Assembly: GCF_004402535.1 (NCBI RefSeq)
Contig: NZ_SOEY01000034.1
Location: forward strand, 111,315-175,314
DNA length: 64,000 bases
Reading direction: 5' to 3'
Origin: Cryobacterium glaciale
Lineage (GTDB): Bacteria; Actinomycetota; Actinomycetes; Actinomycetales; Microbacteriaceae
Under the pieces are notes generated by a model, which saw only the letters and a program-made list of their open reading frames with translations, was not told the DNA's origin and searched no databases. Below, piece by piece: positions 1 through 12,326 of this stretch (position 1 is the stretch's first letter; every line of letters starts with the position of its first letter). The position numbers were made by a program, and so were the translations under genes.

Positions 1-80
1 TGCTCGGCCCATACGCGGAGTTCGCCGCCGGCGCTGGTCAATCGCACACCGAGGTTGCGCAGGGGGTCGGTGGAACTCAT
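1..80 (-). CDS. glgX: Glycogen debranching enzyme GlgX-like, N-terminal fragment (runs off the window)
   Basis: Read on the minus strand from the ATG at 80, 26 codons are open to the window edge. They include NLGVRLTSAGGELRVWAE, which resembles the start of the early-set (isoamylase N-terminal) domain of GlgX/TreX-type glycogen debranching enzymes that hydrolyse alpha-1,6 branches. Only the first beta-strands are visible, so the assignment rests on recalled similarity of this N-terminus. The gene is divergent from the cysteine desulfurase, with 85 bp between the starts. Malto-oligosyltrehalose trehalohydrolase, which shares the fold, is the main alternative. Confidence 0.55.
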   Translation of the reverse strand, partial: MSSTDPLRNLGVRLTSAGGELRVWAE

Positions 81-152
81 GGGTTCAAGAGTAATCAGTG
101 CGGGGGAGCGTGACGACCACCGGCATCCGCTCGACGGTAAATTTTGGGGGCG

Positions 153-158
153 TAAAAT
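153..158 (+). promoter_or_regulatory. Candidate -10 box (TAAAAT) of a leaderless transcript
   Basis: TAAAAT fits TANNNT and ends 7 nt before the ATG at 166, so transcription would begin at or next to the start codon. No Shine-Dalgarno sequence precedes that ATG. Confidence 0.5.
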
Positions 159-165
159 AGGGCGC

Positions 166-1362
166 ATGGTTGTCTATTTGGACCATGCGGCGACCACGCC
201 CATGCTTCCCGCCGCTATTACTGCCTATGCCGAAGCGATGGGCATCGTCGGCAACCCCGCCTCGGTGCACAGCCAGGGCCAGAACGCGAAACGGATGCTC
301 GAAGAGTCGCGTGAAATCGTGGCCGCCAGCCTTCACTGCGACCCGATCGAGGTGGTCTTCACCGGCAGCGGAACCGAGGCCATCAACCTCGGCATCAAGG
401 GCCTGTACTGGGCACGCGCCCCGCGCCGCCGCATCCTGGTGCCCGGTGGCGAACACCACGCGACCCTCGACACCGTCGAGTGGCTCGCGCAGCATGACGG
501 AGCGACCGTCGAGTGGATCCCGCTCGACGACCAGGGACGCATCGATCTCGGCACGCTCGCGGCTGCCATCGCGCGTGACCCCCTCGATGTGGCGCTGGTG
601 AGCGTGATCATGGCCAACAACGAGGTCGGCACGATCGAGCCCGTCGCGGAGGTGGCGGCGCTCGCCGCGGCCCACGGCATTCCCGTGCACGTCGACGCCG
701 TCGCGGCCTACGGCTACATTCCGGTGGACTTTCGCACGCTCGCCGCTGCCGGAGTGTCGGCGCTGAGCGTCTCGGCGCACAAGATCGGCGGTCCGGTCGG
801 CATCGGCGCCCTCGTGCTCGGCCGCGCCACCACGGTCGAACCGCTCATCCACGGCGGCGGGCAGCAGCGCAAGGTGCGCAGCGGTACTCAGGATGTTGCG
901 GCGGCGGTCTCGTTCGCGGTGGCGGCATCCGCTGTTCTCGACCGGTTGTCGGCGGCTGCGGGTGGCGTCGAAACCGCCCGTCTGGCCGCGCTGCGCGACC
1001 GGGTGATCGACGGGGTGGCCCGGCTCGCCCCCGGTGCGGTGCTGAACGGCGACCCTGTGCACCGGCTGCCCGGCAACGCCCACTTCAGCTTTGCCGGCTG
1101 CGAGGGTGACTCGCTGTTGTTCCTGCTCGACGCTGCCGGGGTGTCGGTGTCGACCGGGTCGGCCTGCCAGGCCGGTGTGCCAGAACCGTCGCACGTACTC
1201 CGGGCCATGGGGCGGAGCGAGGCCGAGTCCCGCGGTGCCCTGCGCATCACGCTTGGCCACTCGTCGACCGAGGCCGACGTCGACGCGCTGCTCGCGGCCC
1301 TGCCGGCCGCGCACGCTCAGGCGCTCGCCGCCGGCATGGCCGATCGGGTGCCGGGGCGCTGA
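166..1362 (+). CDS. Cysteine desulfurase (NifS/IscS family)
   Basis: A 398-residue PLP enzyme that removes sulfur from L-cysteine as an enzyme-bound persulfide. The N-terminal YLDHAATTP motif, the substrate-region GGEHHAT, the PLP-binding lysine in SAHKIGG (about residue 206) and the active-site cysteine in GSACQAG (about residue 334) are all visible. The length is normal for the family. The frame is open from 55, but the ATG at 166 is chosen because the family begins at this motif and a -10 box lies directly upstream. mnmA follows 37 bp later, so a natural role is sulfur supply for tRNA 2-thiouridine; a general Fe-S role is also possible. Confidence 0.93.
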   Translation: MVVYLDHAATTPMLPAAITAYAEAMGIVGNPASVHSQGQNAKRMLEESREIVAASLHCDPIEVVFTGSGTEAINLGIKGLYWARAPRRRILVPGGEHHATLDTVEWLAQHDGATVEWIPLDDQGRIDLGTLAAAIARDPLDVALVSVIMANNEVGTIEPVAEVAALAAAHGIPVHVDAVAAYGYIPVDFRTLAAAGVSALSVSAHKIGGPVGIGALVLGRATTVEPLIHGGGQQRKVRSGTQDVAAAVSFAVAASAVLDRLSAAAGGVETARLAALRDRVIDGVARLAPGAVLNGDPVHRLPGNAHFSFAGCEGDSLLFLLDAAGVSVSTGSACQAGVPEPSHVLRAMGRSEAESRGALRITLGHSSTEADVDALLAALPAAHAQALAAGMADRVPGR

Positions 1363-1387
1363 CGTTGGCTCCAACAGGCACTCCGCG

Positions 1388-1393
1388 TACACT
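1388..1393 (+). promoter_or_regulatory. Candidate -10 box (TACACT) of leaderless mnmA
   Basis: TACACT lies 6 nt before the GTG at 1400, and a TTGGCT -35-like hexamer (1365-1370) sits 17 bp upstream. The predicted transcription start is at or next to the start codon. Confidence 0.55.
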
Positions 1394-1399
1394 CGTTGG

Positions 1400-4823
<3,424 letters not shown>

Positions 4824-4874
4824 GTTCACTCCCTCAACGGTCGAGTCTGCGCGGTGATCGCGCCGCGGTCCGGC

Positions 4875-6017
4875 CTACTCGGGCTTGAGAATGACCTTGG
4901 TCCACCCCTTGTTGCGATCGCCGAAGTTCTTGTAGGCATCCGCGGCGTCGCTGAGGGGGATCTCGTGGGAAACGATCCATGACGGCGTGGCCTTGCCCAC
5001 GGCAATGAGGTCGCGCAATTGCCGATTGTATTTCTTCACCGGGCATTGGCCGCTGCCCATACTCTGGCCTTTAAGCCACTGCAGGCCGTAGTCGATGGCA
5101 AGCTTGCCCTGTTTGGCGTTCGCGTCGAAGCCGCCGGGATCTGCCGGCAAAAAGACGCCGACAACGCCAATGCCCCCGGTAATGCGCACGGACTGAATCA
5201 GCCGATTCAGAGTCATCGCGGGATCTTCGGTGCCCTGTGGGTCGTGGGCCTGATAGCCCACGCATTCACAACCCCGGTCCGCGCCGATACCCTTCGTCTG
5301 GTCCAAGATGAACTGAACCGGGTCTGTCTTTGAATCATCCACGGCGATCGCACCGATCTGCTCGGCGAGGGCCAGCCGATCCGGGCGTCGGTCCACCACC
5401 CAGACCTTACTCGCGCCCTTGATCGTTGCAGACAGGGCGGCCATCAGCCCGACCGGACCCGCGCCATAAATCACTACCGTGTCGCCGGGGATCACGCCGG
5501 CCATTTCGGTGGCGTGGTAGCCCGTAGGAAAGATGTCCGAGAGCATCACGTAATCGTTCTGCTTTTCTATGGCGTCTTCACCGAGGCGTAGGCAATTGTT
5601 GTCGCCGTAGGGCACACGCAACATTTCGGCCTGCCCACCAGGGTACGGACCCATGCCAGCGAAGCCGTAGGCAGCGCCCGCGCCGACCGGGTCCGGTTGA
5701 GTAGTCATGCAGTAATTGGTAAATCCGCGTTCGCAATTCTTACAGAAGCCGCAGGAGATATTAAACGGCAACACGACCCGATCGCCGACCTTGACGGCGT
5801 CGACGCCGTTGCCGACTTCGATGACCTCGCCCATGTTCTCGTGACCAAACGTGCGTCCAGCCTCGAAATCGGTTCGTCCCTCGTACATGTGCAAATCTGA
5901 ACCGCAAATATTTGTAGCTGTGATGTGTACCAAAACGTCGGTGGGGCGTTCGATCTTGGCGTCCGGAACCTCTTCAACACTGACCGAGTTGGGGCCTTTG
6001 TAAACGACTGCTTTCAT
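4875..6017 (-). CDS. Zinc-dependent alcohol dehydrogenase, glutathione-independent formaldehyde dehydrogenase type
   Basis: A 380-residue medium-chain dehydrogenase. Catalytic zinc ligands are seen at NICGSD (C38) and FGHEN (H59, E60). A structural-zinc lobe CGFCKNCERGFTNYC and the NAD-binding motif GAGPVG are present. The region GCECVGYQAHD and the pattern PGGQAEMLRVPYGDNNCL are characteristic of formaldehyde dehydrogenase/dismutase-like members (FdhA), which oxidise formaldehyde with tightly bound NAD. It is a single-gene unit convergent with ligA. A 25-bp near-perfect palindrome lies 29-53 bp upstream of the start and is a likely operator. Another short-chain aldehyde could be the real substrate. 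Confidence 0.85.
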   Translation of the reverse strand: MKAVVYKGPNSVSVEEVPDAKIERPTDVLVHITATNICGSDLHMYEGRTDFEAGRTFGHENMGEVIEVGNGVDAVKVGDRVVLPFNISCGFCKNCERGFTNYCMTTQPDPVGAGAAYGFAGMGPYPGGQAEMLRVPYGDNNCLRLGEDAIEKQNDYVMLSDIFPTGYHATEMAGVIPGDTVVIYGAGPVGLMAALSATIKGASKVWVVDRRPDRLALAEQIGAIAVDDSKTDPVQFILDQTKGIGADRGCECVGYQAHDPQGTEDPAMTLNRLIQSVRITGGIGVVGVFLPADPGGFDANAKQGKLAIDYGLQWLKGQSMGSGQCPVKKYNRQLRDLIAVGKATPSWIVSHEIPLSDAADAYKNFGDRNKGWTKVILKPE

Positions 6018-6045
6018 TTCTCTTCACTCCCATATTTTCGTGACG

Positions 6046-6070
6046 GTGAAGACAGAAGTTCCGTCTTCAC
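6046..6070. promoter_or_regulatory. 25-bp near-perfect palindrome upstream of the formaldehyde-dehydrogenase-like gene
   Basis: The arms GTGAAGAC (6046-6053) and GTCTTCAC (6063-6070) flank an inner GAA-G-TTC with one mismatched pair. Eleven of twelve base pairs match around a central G. It lies 29-53 bp before the start at 6017, where an operator would be expected. No regulator gene is adjacent. Confidence 0.5.
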
Positions 6071-6253
6071 TTACGGAGATGTTCTGAGTCTGAATGTCCG
6101 AACAGCCGCGGGCCGCACGGAAAGTGTGCATACCTCAGGTCTATCATGATCACATTTCACCTGCCAGTTTCGCTCTGACACGGGTGGGCGGAAGTGCGTT
6201 GGCTGGATCGTCGTCACGGAAAACAGGTCTTCGTCACGAAACAACAGAAGACG

Positions 6254-6552
6254 TCACAGAATATCGAGCGGTTGCTTGCCGTGGGGCGCCGGAAATGCGT
6301 TATCCAGCGACAGGCAATCCTCGGCGTCGAGCACCACCGCAGCAGCGCCGACATTTTGATGCACGTGCTCCACGGACGATGCCTTGGGAATCGCGATGAC
6401 GCCCGGTTGCCGAATGACCCAGGCCGGCGTCAATCCCTGCCCGGAGGGCCGCCACCTCGTTTGTTCGCTTCGCGGCGTTCTCACCGAGATGCCAGGTTCC
6501 CTGGCCAATGGCGGGCACCCTAGCGCCGTCAAAAAAAATCGGTCTCTCGCAT
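6254..6552 (-). pseudogene. Aldo/keto reductase pseudogene with internal deletion and frameshift
   Basis: Reading from the ATG at 6552, MRETDFF is followed by a frame change at a run of eight T (6531-6538 on the plus strand). The next frame then gives PAIGQGTWHLGE and EVAALRAGIDAGL, the N-terminal pattern of aldo/keto reductases. At about 6425 the reading changes frame and jumps to WVIRQPGVIAIPKASSVEHV...LDNAFPAPHGKQPLDIL, the C-terminal NADPH-binding end of the same family. About 180 central residues, including the catalytic Tyr/Lys/His, are missing. The remains are a fused head and tail of one gene. Confidence 0.75.
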
Positions 6553-6608
6553 GCGTTGTCTTTTCATCGTGTGCATTCCAGACGGTCTGGCTTACCGTAT
6601 CCTCGACA

Positions 6609-6715
6609 CTCAGCATGAGGTCGGCACGGTTCACCGACGCAGTCCGCACACGGATCTTGATCTGACCCGAGCCCGGTTCAGGGCTCGGGAGATCCCGCAT
6701 CGAAAGCACGGATCC
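6609..6715 (-). pseudogene. Medium-chain dehydrogenase/quinone oxidoreductase N-terminal fragment
   Basis: About 35 codons read LSMRDLPSPEPGSGQI then KIRVRTASVNRADLML, matching the N-terminal GroES-like fold of zinc-binding or quinone oxidoreductases. The similarity stops abruptly and the frame runs into the neighbouring aldo/keto reductase remnant. There is no intact start and no cofactor domain. Confidence 0.6.
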
Positions 6716-6807
6716 ACTCGGGTTCTGCGTGGTGAGGTCGGCGGAACGGGCTCGCGGCGGCTGGCGAATAGGATTGAAGAATCCACCCCAATGCGTATCG
6801 GAGCACC

Positions 6808-7104
6808 ATGTCTGAAATCACGGCCGAGCAGGTTGCCCATTTGGCACACCTTGCCCGGATCGACCTCAGCCCCCTCGAGATCACCGATCTCACCCATGAC
6901 CTCGGCCAGATCGTCGACTCGATCGCCAAGGTCTCCGAGGTAGCCACCGCCGACACCCCGGCCACGAGCCACCCGATGCCGCTGACCAACGTCTTTCGTG
7001 ACGACGTCGTCGTGCCGTCCCTGACGGTCGAGCAGGCCTTGTCCGGTGCTCCCGACCGTGCCGGTGACAAGTTCCGCGTGCCCGCAATTCTGGACGAGGA
7101 GTAA
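6808..7104 (+). CDS. gatC: Asp-tRNA(Asn)/Glu-tRNA(Gln) amidotransferase subunit C
   Basis: A 98-residue GatC, the small belt-like subunit that stabilises the GatA-GatB interface in tRNA-dependent amidation. It begins with the typical [15 protein letters not shown] helix and contains a conserved central segment [14 protein letters not shown] 5-8 bp upstream supports the ATG at 6808. It is the first gene of a tight gatC-gatA-gatB operon (2 bp to gatA). Confidence 0.95.
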   Translation: MSEITAEQVAHLAHLARIDLSPLEITDLTHDLGQIVDSIAKVSEVATADTPATSHPMPLTNVFRDDVVVPSLTVEQALSGAPDRAGDKFRVPAILDEE

Positions 7105-7106
7105 CC

Positions 7107-8654
7107 ATGACCTATCTCACCAAGCTCTCCGCCGCCGCGCTCAGTGAACTGCTGATCAGCAAGGAGGTCAGCGCCGTCGAAGCGACCCGCGCCCACCTCG
7201 ACCACATCGCGGCCGTCGACACCGACCTGCACGCCTTTCTGCACGTAGCCGGCGACGCCGCCCTCTCTACCGCAGCACAGATCGACGCCCGGCGCGCCGC
7301 CGGCGAAGAGCTGAATCCGCTCGCCGGTGTTCCGATCGCGATCAAGGACGTGCTCGCGACCCAGGACATGCCCACCACTGCCGGGTCGAAAATTCTCGAA
7401 GGCTGGGTTCCGCCGTACGACGCGACCGTCGTCGCCCGGCTGCGCGCGGCCGGGCTCGTACCGCTCGGCAAGACCAACATGGACGAATTCGCCATGGGCT
7501 CCTCCACCGAACACTCCGCCTACGGAATCACGCGCAACCCCTGGGACCGCGACCGCATTCCCGGCGGCTCCGGCGGAGGCTCGGCCGCGGCCGTCGCCTC
7601 CTTCCAGGCGCCGCTCGCCCTTGGCAGCGACACCGGCGGATCCATCCGCCAGCCCGCCGCCGTCACCGGCTCGGTCGGCGTCAAACCCACCTACGGCGGA
7701 GTCTCCCGCTACGGCGCGATCGCCCTCGCGTCGAGCCTCGACCAGGTCGGCCCGGTCTCCCGCACGGTCTACGACGCCGCGCTGCTGCACGACGTCATCG
7801 GCGGGCACGACCCCCTCGATTCCACCTCCCTCACCGAGCGCTGGCCCTCCATGGCCGCCGCCGCCCGGGCCGGGCTCCAGGACGGCGCCCTCAAGGGCGT
7901 GCGCGTCGGCGTCATCAAGGAACTCTCCGGCGATGGCTTCCAGGCCGGAGTCACCCAGCGCTTCAACGAAACGCTCGCCCTGCTCGTTGCCGCCGGCGCC
8001 GAGATCACCGAGGTCTCCGCCCCGAACTTCGAGTACGCCGTCGCGGCCTACTACCTGATCCTGCCGGCCGAAGCGTCGAGCAACCTGGCCCGCTTCGACT
8101 CGGTGCGCTTCGGCATCCGGGTCAACCCCGAAAGCGGCTCGCTCACGAGCGAGCACGTGATGAGCGCCACGCGCGAGGCCGGTTTCGGCGCCGAGGTCAA
8201 GCGCCGCATCATCCTCGGCACCTACGCCCTGAGCGCCGGCTACTACGACGCCTACTACGGCAGTGCGCAGAAGGTGCGCACGCTCATCCAGCGCGACTTC
8301 GCCGCCGCGTTCAACCAGGTCGACGTGCTCGTCTCGCCGAGCGCCCCGACCACCGCGTTCAAGTTCGGTGAAAAGCTCGCCGACCCGATGGCCATGTACA
8401 TCAACGACGTCACCACCATCCCGGCGAACCTCGCCGGAGTGCCCGGCATGAGCATCCCGATCGGACTGGCACCCGAAGACGGCCTGCCGGTCGGCCTGCA
8501 GATCATGGCCCCCGCCAAAGCGGATGCCCGCCTCTACACCGTCGGCGCCGCCATCGAGCAGCTGCTCGAAGCGAACTGGGGGCATACCATGCTCAGCCAG
8601 GCTCCAGCCCTGACCCCGACCGAAATGTTTGCCAGCGAAGAGGGAGCCGTCTGA
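7107..8654 (+). CDS. gatA: Asp-tRNA(Asn)/Glu-tRNA(Gln) amidotransferase subunit A
   Basis: A 515-residue amidase-family subunit that hydrolyses glutamine and passes ammonia to GatB. The Ser-cisSer-Lys triad is complete: K80 in AIKDVL, S155 in [10 protein letters not shown] and S179 in [12 protein letters not shown]. The length is within the GatA range, slightly long at the C-terminus. Its stop overlaps the first base of the gatB start, so the operon is translationally coupled. Confidence 0.97.
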   Translation: MTYLTKLSAAALSELLISKEVSAVEATRAHLDHIAAVDTDLHAFLHVAGDAALSTAAQIDARRAAGEELNPLAGVPIAIKDVLATQDMPTTAGSKILEGWVPPYDATVVARLRAAGLVPLGKTNMDEFAMGSSTEHSAYGITRNPWDRDRIPGGSGGGSAAAVASFQAPLALGSDTGGSIRQPAAVTGSVGVKPTYGGVSRYGAIALASSLDQVGPVSRTVYDAALLHDVIGGHDPLDSTSLTERWPSMAAAARAGLQDGALKGVRVGVIKELSGDGFQAGVTQRFNETLALLVAAGAEITEVSAPNFEYAVAAYYLILPAEASSNLARFDSVRFGIRVNPESGSLTSEHVMSATREAGFGAEVKRRIILGTYALSAGYYDAYYGSAQKVRTLIQRDFAAAFNQVDVLVSPSAPTTAFKFGEKLADPMAMYINDVTTIPANLAGVPGMSIPIGLAPEDGLPVGLQIMAPAKADARLYTVGAAIEQLLEANWGHTMLSQAPALTPTEMFASEEGAV

Positions 8655-10159
8655 TGGCTAGTGCTGAATTGATGGACTACGACAAAGCACTCGAACTGTT
8701 CGAGCCGGTGCTCGGCTTCGAGGTGCACGTCGAGCTGAACACCAAGACCAAGATGTTCTGCGGCTGTGCCAACGAGTTCGGATCCGGCGCCAACACGAAC
8801 ACCTGCCCCACCTGCCTCGGCCTGCCCGGCGGCCTGCCGCAGGTGAACAAGAAGGCGATCGAATCCAGCATCCGTTTGGGGTTGGCTTTGGGGTGTGAGA
8901 TCGCGGAACACTCGCGGTTCGCCCGCAAGAACTACTTCTACCCCGACACGGCGAAGAACTTTCAGACCAGCCAGTACGACGATCCGATCTGCCACGACGG
9001 ATCCATCACGATCGAACTCGAGAGCGGCCGCCTGGTCACCGTCGAGATCGAACGCGCCCACATGGAAGACGACGCCGGCAAGCTCACCCACATGGGCGGC
9101 GCCACCGGACGTATCCAGGGCGCCGACTACTCGCTCGTCGACTACAACCGTGGCGGCGTGCCGCTCGTCGAGATCGTCACCCAGATGATCGAGGGTGCCG
9201 AACACGACGCCCCCGAGATCGGCAAGACCTACGTCGCTGCCATTCGAGAGATCGCCAAGGCGCTCGGCGTCTCCAATGCCCGCATGGAAGAGGGCAACGT
9301 GCGCTGCGACGCCAACGTCTCCCTGCGCCCGCGCGGCTCGAACGTGCTCGGCACCCGGACCGAAACCAAGAACGTCAACTCGCTGCGAAGTGTCGAGCGT
9401 GCCGTGCGCTACGAGATCCAGCGTCAGGCGGCCGTGCTGCATGCCGGCGGCACCATCACCCAGGAGACCAGGCACTGGCACGAAGACACCGGCCGCACGA
9501 GCGCCGGTCGACCCAAGAGCGACGCCGACGACTACCGCTACTTTCCCGAGCCCGACCTGCTGCCGATGGCGCCGTCCCGCGCGTGGGTCGAAGAACTGCG
9601 CCTGACGCTGCCGGAGCCGCCGGCAGCCCGCCGCAAGCGGCTGCAGGCGGCGTGGGGTTTCGTGAACCTCGAGTTCCAGGACGTCGTCAACTCCGACCTG
9701 CTCGACGCGGTCGAAGCGACCGTCGCCGCCGGGGCATCCGCTCAGGCCGCACGCAAATGGTGGACCGGCGAAATCGCCCGGCTCGCCAACGTGGCCGGGG
9801 TCGCCGCCGACTCTCTCGTGACGCCGGTGCAACTCGCCGCGCTGATCAAGCTCGTCGAGGCCGGAACTCTCACCGACCGCCTCGCCCGCCAGGTACTCGA
9901 GGGCGTCATCGCCGGGGAAGGTACCCCGGCCGAAGTCGTCGAGAGCCGCGGCCTCGCCGTGGTCTCCGACGACGGCCCCCTCATCGCCGCCATCGACGCC
10001 GCGCTGCTCGGCCAGCCCGACGTGCTCGCCAAGATTCGGGACGGCAAGGTGCAGGCCGCCGGTGCCGTCATCGGCGCGGTCATGAAGGCCATGCGCGGTC
10101 AAGCGGATGCCGCGCGGGTGCGCGAACTCGTGCTCGAACGCGCCGCCACGATCGAGTAG
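8654..10159 (+). CDS. gatB: Asp-tRNA(Asn)/Glu-tRNA(Gln) amidotransferase subunit B
   Basis: A 501-residue subunit that phosphorylates and amidates misacylated Glu-tRNA(Gln) or Asp-tRNA(Asn). The kinase core starts with [18 protein letters not shown], and CGC...CPTC forms the zinc site. [12 protein letters not shown] and the [13 protein letters not shown] segment are classic. The C-terminal tail is the tRNA-binding YqeY-like domain. It is needed in genomes lacking a dedicated GlnRS or AsnRS. Confidence 0.97.
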   Translation: MASAELMDYDKALELFEPVLGFEVHVELNTKTKMFCGCANEFGSGANTNTCPTCLGLPGGLPQVNKKAIESSIRLGLALGCEIAEHSRFARKNYFYPDTAKNFQTSQYDDPICHDGSITIELESGRLVTVEIERAHMEDDAGKLTHMGGATGRIQGADYSLVDYNRGGVPLVEIVTQMIEGAEHDAPEIGKTYVAAIREIAKALGVSNARMEEGNVRCDANVSLRPRGSNVLGTRTETKNVNSLRSVERAVRYEIQRQAAVLHAGGTITQETRHWHEDTGRTSAGRPKSDADDYRYFPEPDLLPMAPSRAWVEELRLTLPEPPAARRKRLQAAWGFVNLEFQDVVNSDLLDAVEATVAAGASAQAARKWWTGEIARLANVAGVAADSLVTPVQLAALIKLVEAGTLTDRLARQVLEGVIAGEGTPAEVVESRGLAVVSDDGPLIAAIDAALLGQPDVLAKIRDGKVQAAGAVIGAVMKAMRGQADAARVRELVLERAATIE

Positions 10160-10162
10160 AGC

Positions 10163-10429
10163 ATGAGCAGCGCAGCCTTCGGCGTAGGCGTGCAGGTCAT
10201 CGTCCACCGGGGCCGCACCCGCTTTCCCGACTCCCTCATCGACGACCCGATCGGCGTAATCGTGGCGGCGGGGGAGTCGGAGGGAGCCAGCCTCTACGCA
10301 CCGGCCGTGGCGCGCGAGAAGTTCTGGGTGGTGCGGTTCGAGGAACCCTTCTTCGGCCTTGGCGGCTCCGGACCGCACGATTCCGCGCGCATCCCGCAGA
10401 GCTTCCTGGAAGCGGCGCCGGAGGCGTGA
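10163..10429 (+). CDS. Small conserved-looking hypothetical protein downstream of gatB
   Basis: An 88-residue protein with no recognised domain. It starts 3 bp after the gatB stop and its own stop overlaps the next start region, so it sits in the operon. Codon use is like that of its neighbours. The sequence is acidic with a central EKFWVVRFEEPFFGLGG segment and no signal peptide or membrane span. Function unknown. Confidence 0.6.
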   Translation: MSSAAFGVGVQVIVHRGRTRFPDSLIDDPIGVIVAAGESEGASLYAPAVAREKFWVVRFEEPFFGLGGSGPHDSARIPQSFLEAAPEA

Positions 10430-10431
10430 AC

Positions 10432-11535
10432 GTGATCACTACGCAGCGGGACGGGCGGGAACCGTCGGCCAGGGACATCCGTCGATGGCGGCAATACCTG
10501 GCCGATGAACAGGCCGAGGCTGCGGTGTACCGCGACCTCGCCGACCGTCGCTCCGGCGAAGAGCGGCAGATTCTGCTCGCCCTCGCCGACGCTGAGGGCC
10601 GTCACGAAGAGCACTGGCGGCAACTGCTCGGCCCCAACCTCGGCTCGCCCCGGCGCGGCGCGCTGCGCACCCGGTTTCTCGGCCTGCTGGCCCGCCGGTT
10701 CGGTTCCGTCTTCGTGCTCGCCCTCGCCCAGCGGGCCGAGGGCCGCTCGCCCTACCAAGCGGATGCCGACGCGACGAGCGCCATGGCCGCCGACGAAACC
10801 GTGCACGAGGAAGTCGTGCGCGGCCTCGCCGCGCGCGGCCGCAAACGCCTCTCCGGCACCTTTCGCGCTGCTGTGTTCGGCGTCAACGACGGCCTCGTCA
10901 GCAATCTGGCCCTCGTGCTCGGCATCGGCGCGACCGGGGTGCCGGCCGCGACGATCCTGTTCACCGGTATTGCCGGGCTGCTGGCCGGGGCGCTCTCGAT
11001 GGGGGCCGGCGAGTACGTCTCGGTGCGGTCCCAGCGGGAACTGCTCGAAGCCTCCACCCCCGCGGCCCCGGCGAAGAGCGTGCTCGAGCACCTCGACCTC
11101 GCCGCCAACGAGCTGACCCTGGTCTACCGGGCCAGGGGCATGTCCGAAGAAGAAGCCGAGAGCTACGCCCGCGGCGTGCTTGCGACCGCGTATGCCGCGA
11201 CCGGCCCGATTGCCGCGGTCGGCCACCAGGCTCCGGAGCCCGACGAACACGAGGCCATCGGCACCGGAACCGGCGCCGCCCTGTCGAGCTTCTGCTTCTT
11301 CGCCTCCGGCGCGCTGCTGCCGGTGCTTCCCTACCTGTTCGGCCTGAGCGGCTATGCGGCCATCATCGTCGCGACCGTTCTGGTGGGCGTGGCGCTGCTC
11401 GCCACCGGCGCGGTTGTCGGCCTGCTCTCGGGCGGGCCGCCGCTCAAGCGCGCACTGCGGCAGCTCGTGATCGGCCTCGGCGCGGCCGCGGTCACCTACC
11501 TGCTCGGGCTGGTTTTCGGCACCACGATCGGCTAG
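10432..11535 (+). CDS. Ferritin-like domain fused to VIT1/CCC1-type iron (manganese) transporter
   Basis: A 367-residue protein. Residues ~10-130 form a rubrerythrin/ferritin-like helical domain with repeated Glu and His (EQAEAAVYRDLADR, DAEGRHEEHW, ADETVHEEV). Residues ~140-367 are the membrane domain, opening with FGVNDGLVSNLALVLGIGATG and GALSMGAGEYVS, typical of VIT1/CCC1, with about five hydrophobic spans. Such fusions (MbfA-like) move Fe2+ or Mn2+ across the membrane. GTG at 10432 is preferred because GGAGG (10420-10424) is 7 bp upstream; GTG at 10426 is too close. It converges with the Cache gene. Confidence 0.85.
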   Translation: MITTQRDGREPSARDIRRWRQYLADEQAEAAVYRDLADRRSGEERQILLALADAEGRHEEHWRQLLGPNLGSPRRGALRTRFLGLLARRFGSVFVLALAQRAEGRSPYQADADATSAMAADETVHEEVVRGLAARGRKRLSGTFRAAVFGVNDGLVSNLALVLGIGATGVPAATILFTGIAGLLAGALSMGAGEYVSVRSQRELLEASTPAAPAKSVLEHLDLAANELTLVYRARGMSEEEAESYARGVLATAYAATGPIAAVGHQAPEPDEHEAIGTGTGAALSSFCFFASGALLPVLPYLFGLSGYAAIIVATVLVGVALLATGAVVGLLSGGPPLKRALRQLVIGLGAAAVTYLLGLVFGTTIG

Positions 11536-12326
11536 CTCGGCGCCGGGCCGGCGACGACCGCGAGCCCGGTTCGGCCGCACCACTGGAACGAGTGCGCGCC
11601 GTCGGGTCCGAGTGCTGTGAACGCCGGCGTGGGGTCGGCCAGACGTTCGGTCAGTCCCGGCAGACGCAACAGGGCCCCGGTCGCGAGGTGGGCGTCGGTC
11701 GAGACGACCACCCGACCGCTCGCGTTGATGACCGTCGCCGCCACGGCACCGGCATCCAGGCGCGGCACCAGATCGCGTTCGATCTCATCGACCGACAGGT
11801 CGATGCCGACGACCCCGATCAGCTCCGTGCCACCGCGGTAGACCGGCAGTGTGAGCGTCAACGTGTATTCGTCGGTGCACAAATAGTCCACATAGGGCCC
11901 GGTGATGTGCCGGCGTCCGGTGTGGGCCGGAACGCGCCACCACTCCAACGCCGTGTAGTCGCGAAAACTCTCCTTGAGCGGGTCCTCGACCGTTTCCAGA
12001 TGACGGATGCCGGTGGCCGGCAGCCCCTGCGACGCCGCGTTCTGCCCGCCGAGCCACCAGGCCAGGTGCCAGCCCAGAAAGTGCGGCGCGGAGACGAAAC
12101 CGGCCCCGATCACGCATCCGTCCGAGTCGGCGAACTCGCGGCGCACGAGCTGCTCCACCAGGGGGTCCAGTTCGGCCCGGTCGGCGACACTGTCGGGACG
12201 CGCGGCATAGCGCTCGACCAGGTCGGCCCACTGTTCCAGACGGGAGAAGACCGGGTCGAACACGTCGGCAATGGATGCGACGCAGGCGTCGGTGGGAGGC
12301 GTCGTCTGCTCGGGCGTGATGGTCAT
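11532..12326 (-). CDS. Cache-domain (PDC-type) sensor protein without membrane anchor
   Basis: A 264-residue protein with a PAS-like Cache fold. It has an N-terminal helix around FSRLEQWADLVERY, then GPYVDYLCTDEYTLTLTLPVY and ELIGVVGIDLSVDEIE, the usual Cache ligand-pocket strand pattern. There is no signal peptide, transmembrane helix or output domain, so it probably binds a small molecule in the cytoplasm. Its ATG overlaps the stop of the upstream GntR gene (ATGA), so the two are co-translated. With the divergent polyamine-type transporter, it may sense the transported amine; this is inference. Confidence 0.75.
   Translation of the reverse strand: MTITPEQTTPPTDACVASIADVFDPVFSRLEQWADLVERYAARPDSVADRAELDPLVEQLVRREFADSDGCVIGAGFVSAPHFLGWHLAWWLGGQNAASQGLPATGIRHLETVEDPLKESFRDYTALEWWRVPAHTGRRHITGPYVDYLCTDEYTLTLTLPVYRGGTELIGVVGIDLSVDEIERDLVPRLDAGAVAATVINASGRVVVSTDAHLATGALLRLPGLTERLADPTPAFTALGPDGAHSFQWCGRTGLAVVAGPAPS

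Noticed and set aside
6678..8585. 635-codon minus-strand frame over gatC and gatA
   Set aside because: Antisense to well-supported gatCA; low-complexity Gly/Asp/Val-rich translation.
8534..10378. 614-codon minus-strand frame over gatB
   Set aside because: Antisense shadow of gatB with no domain.
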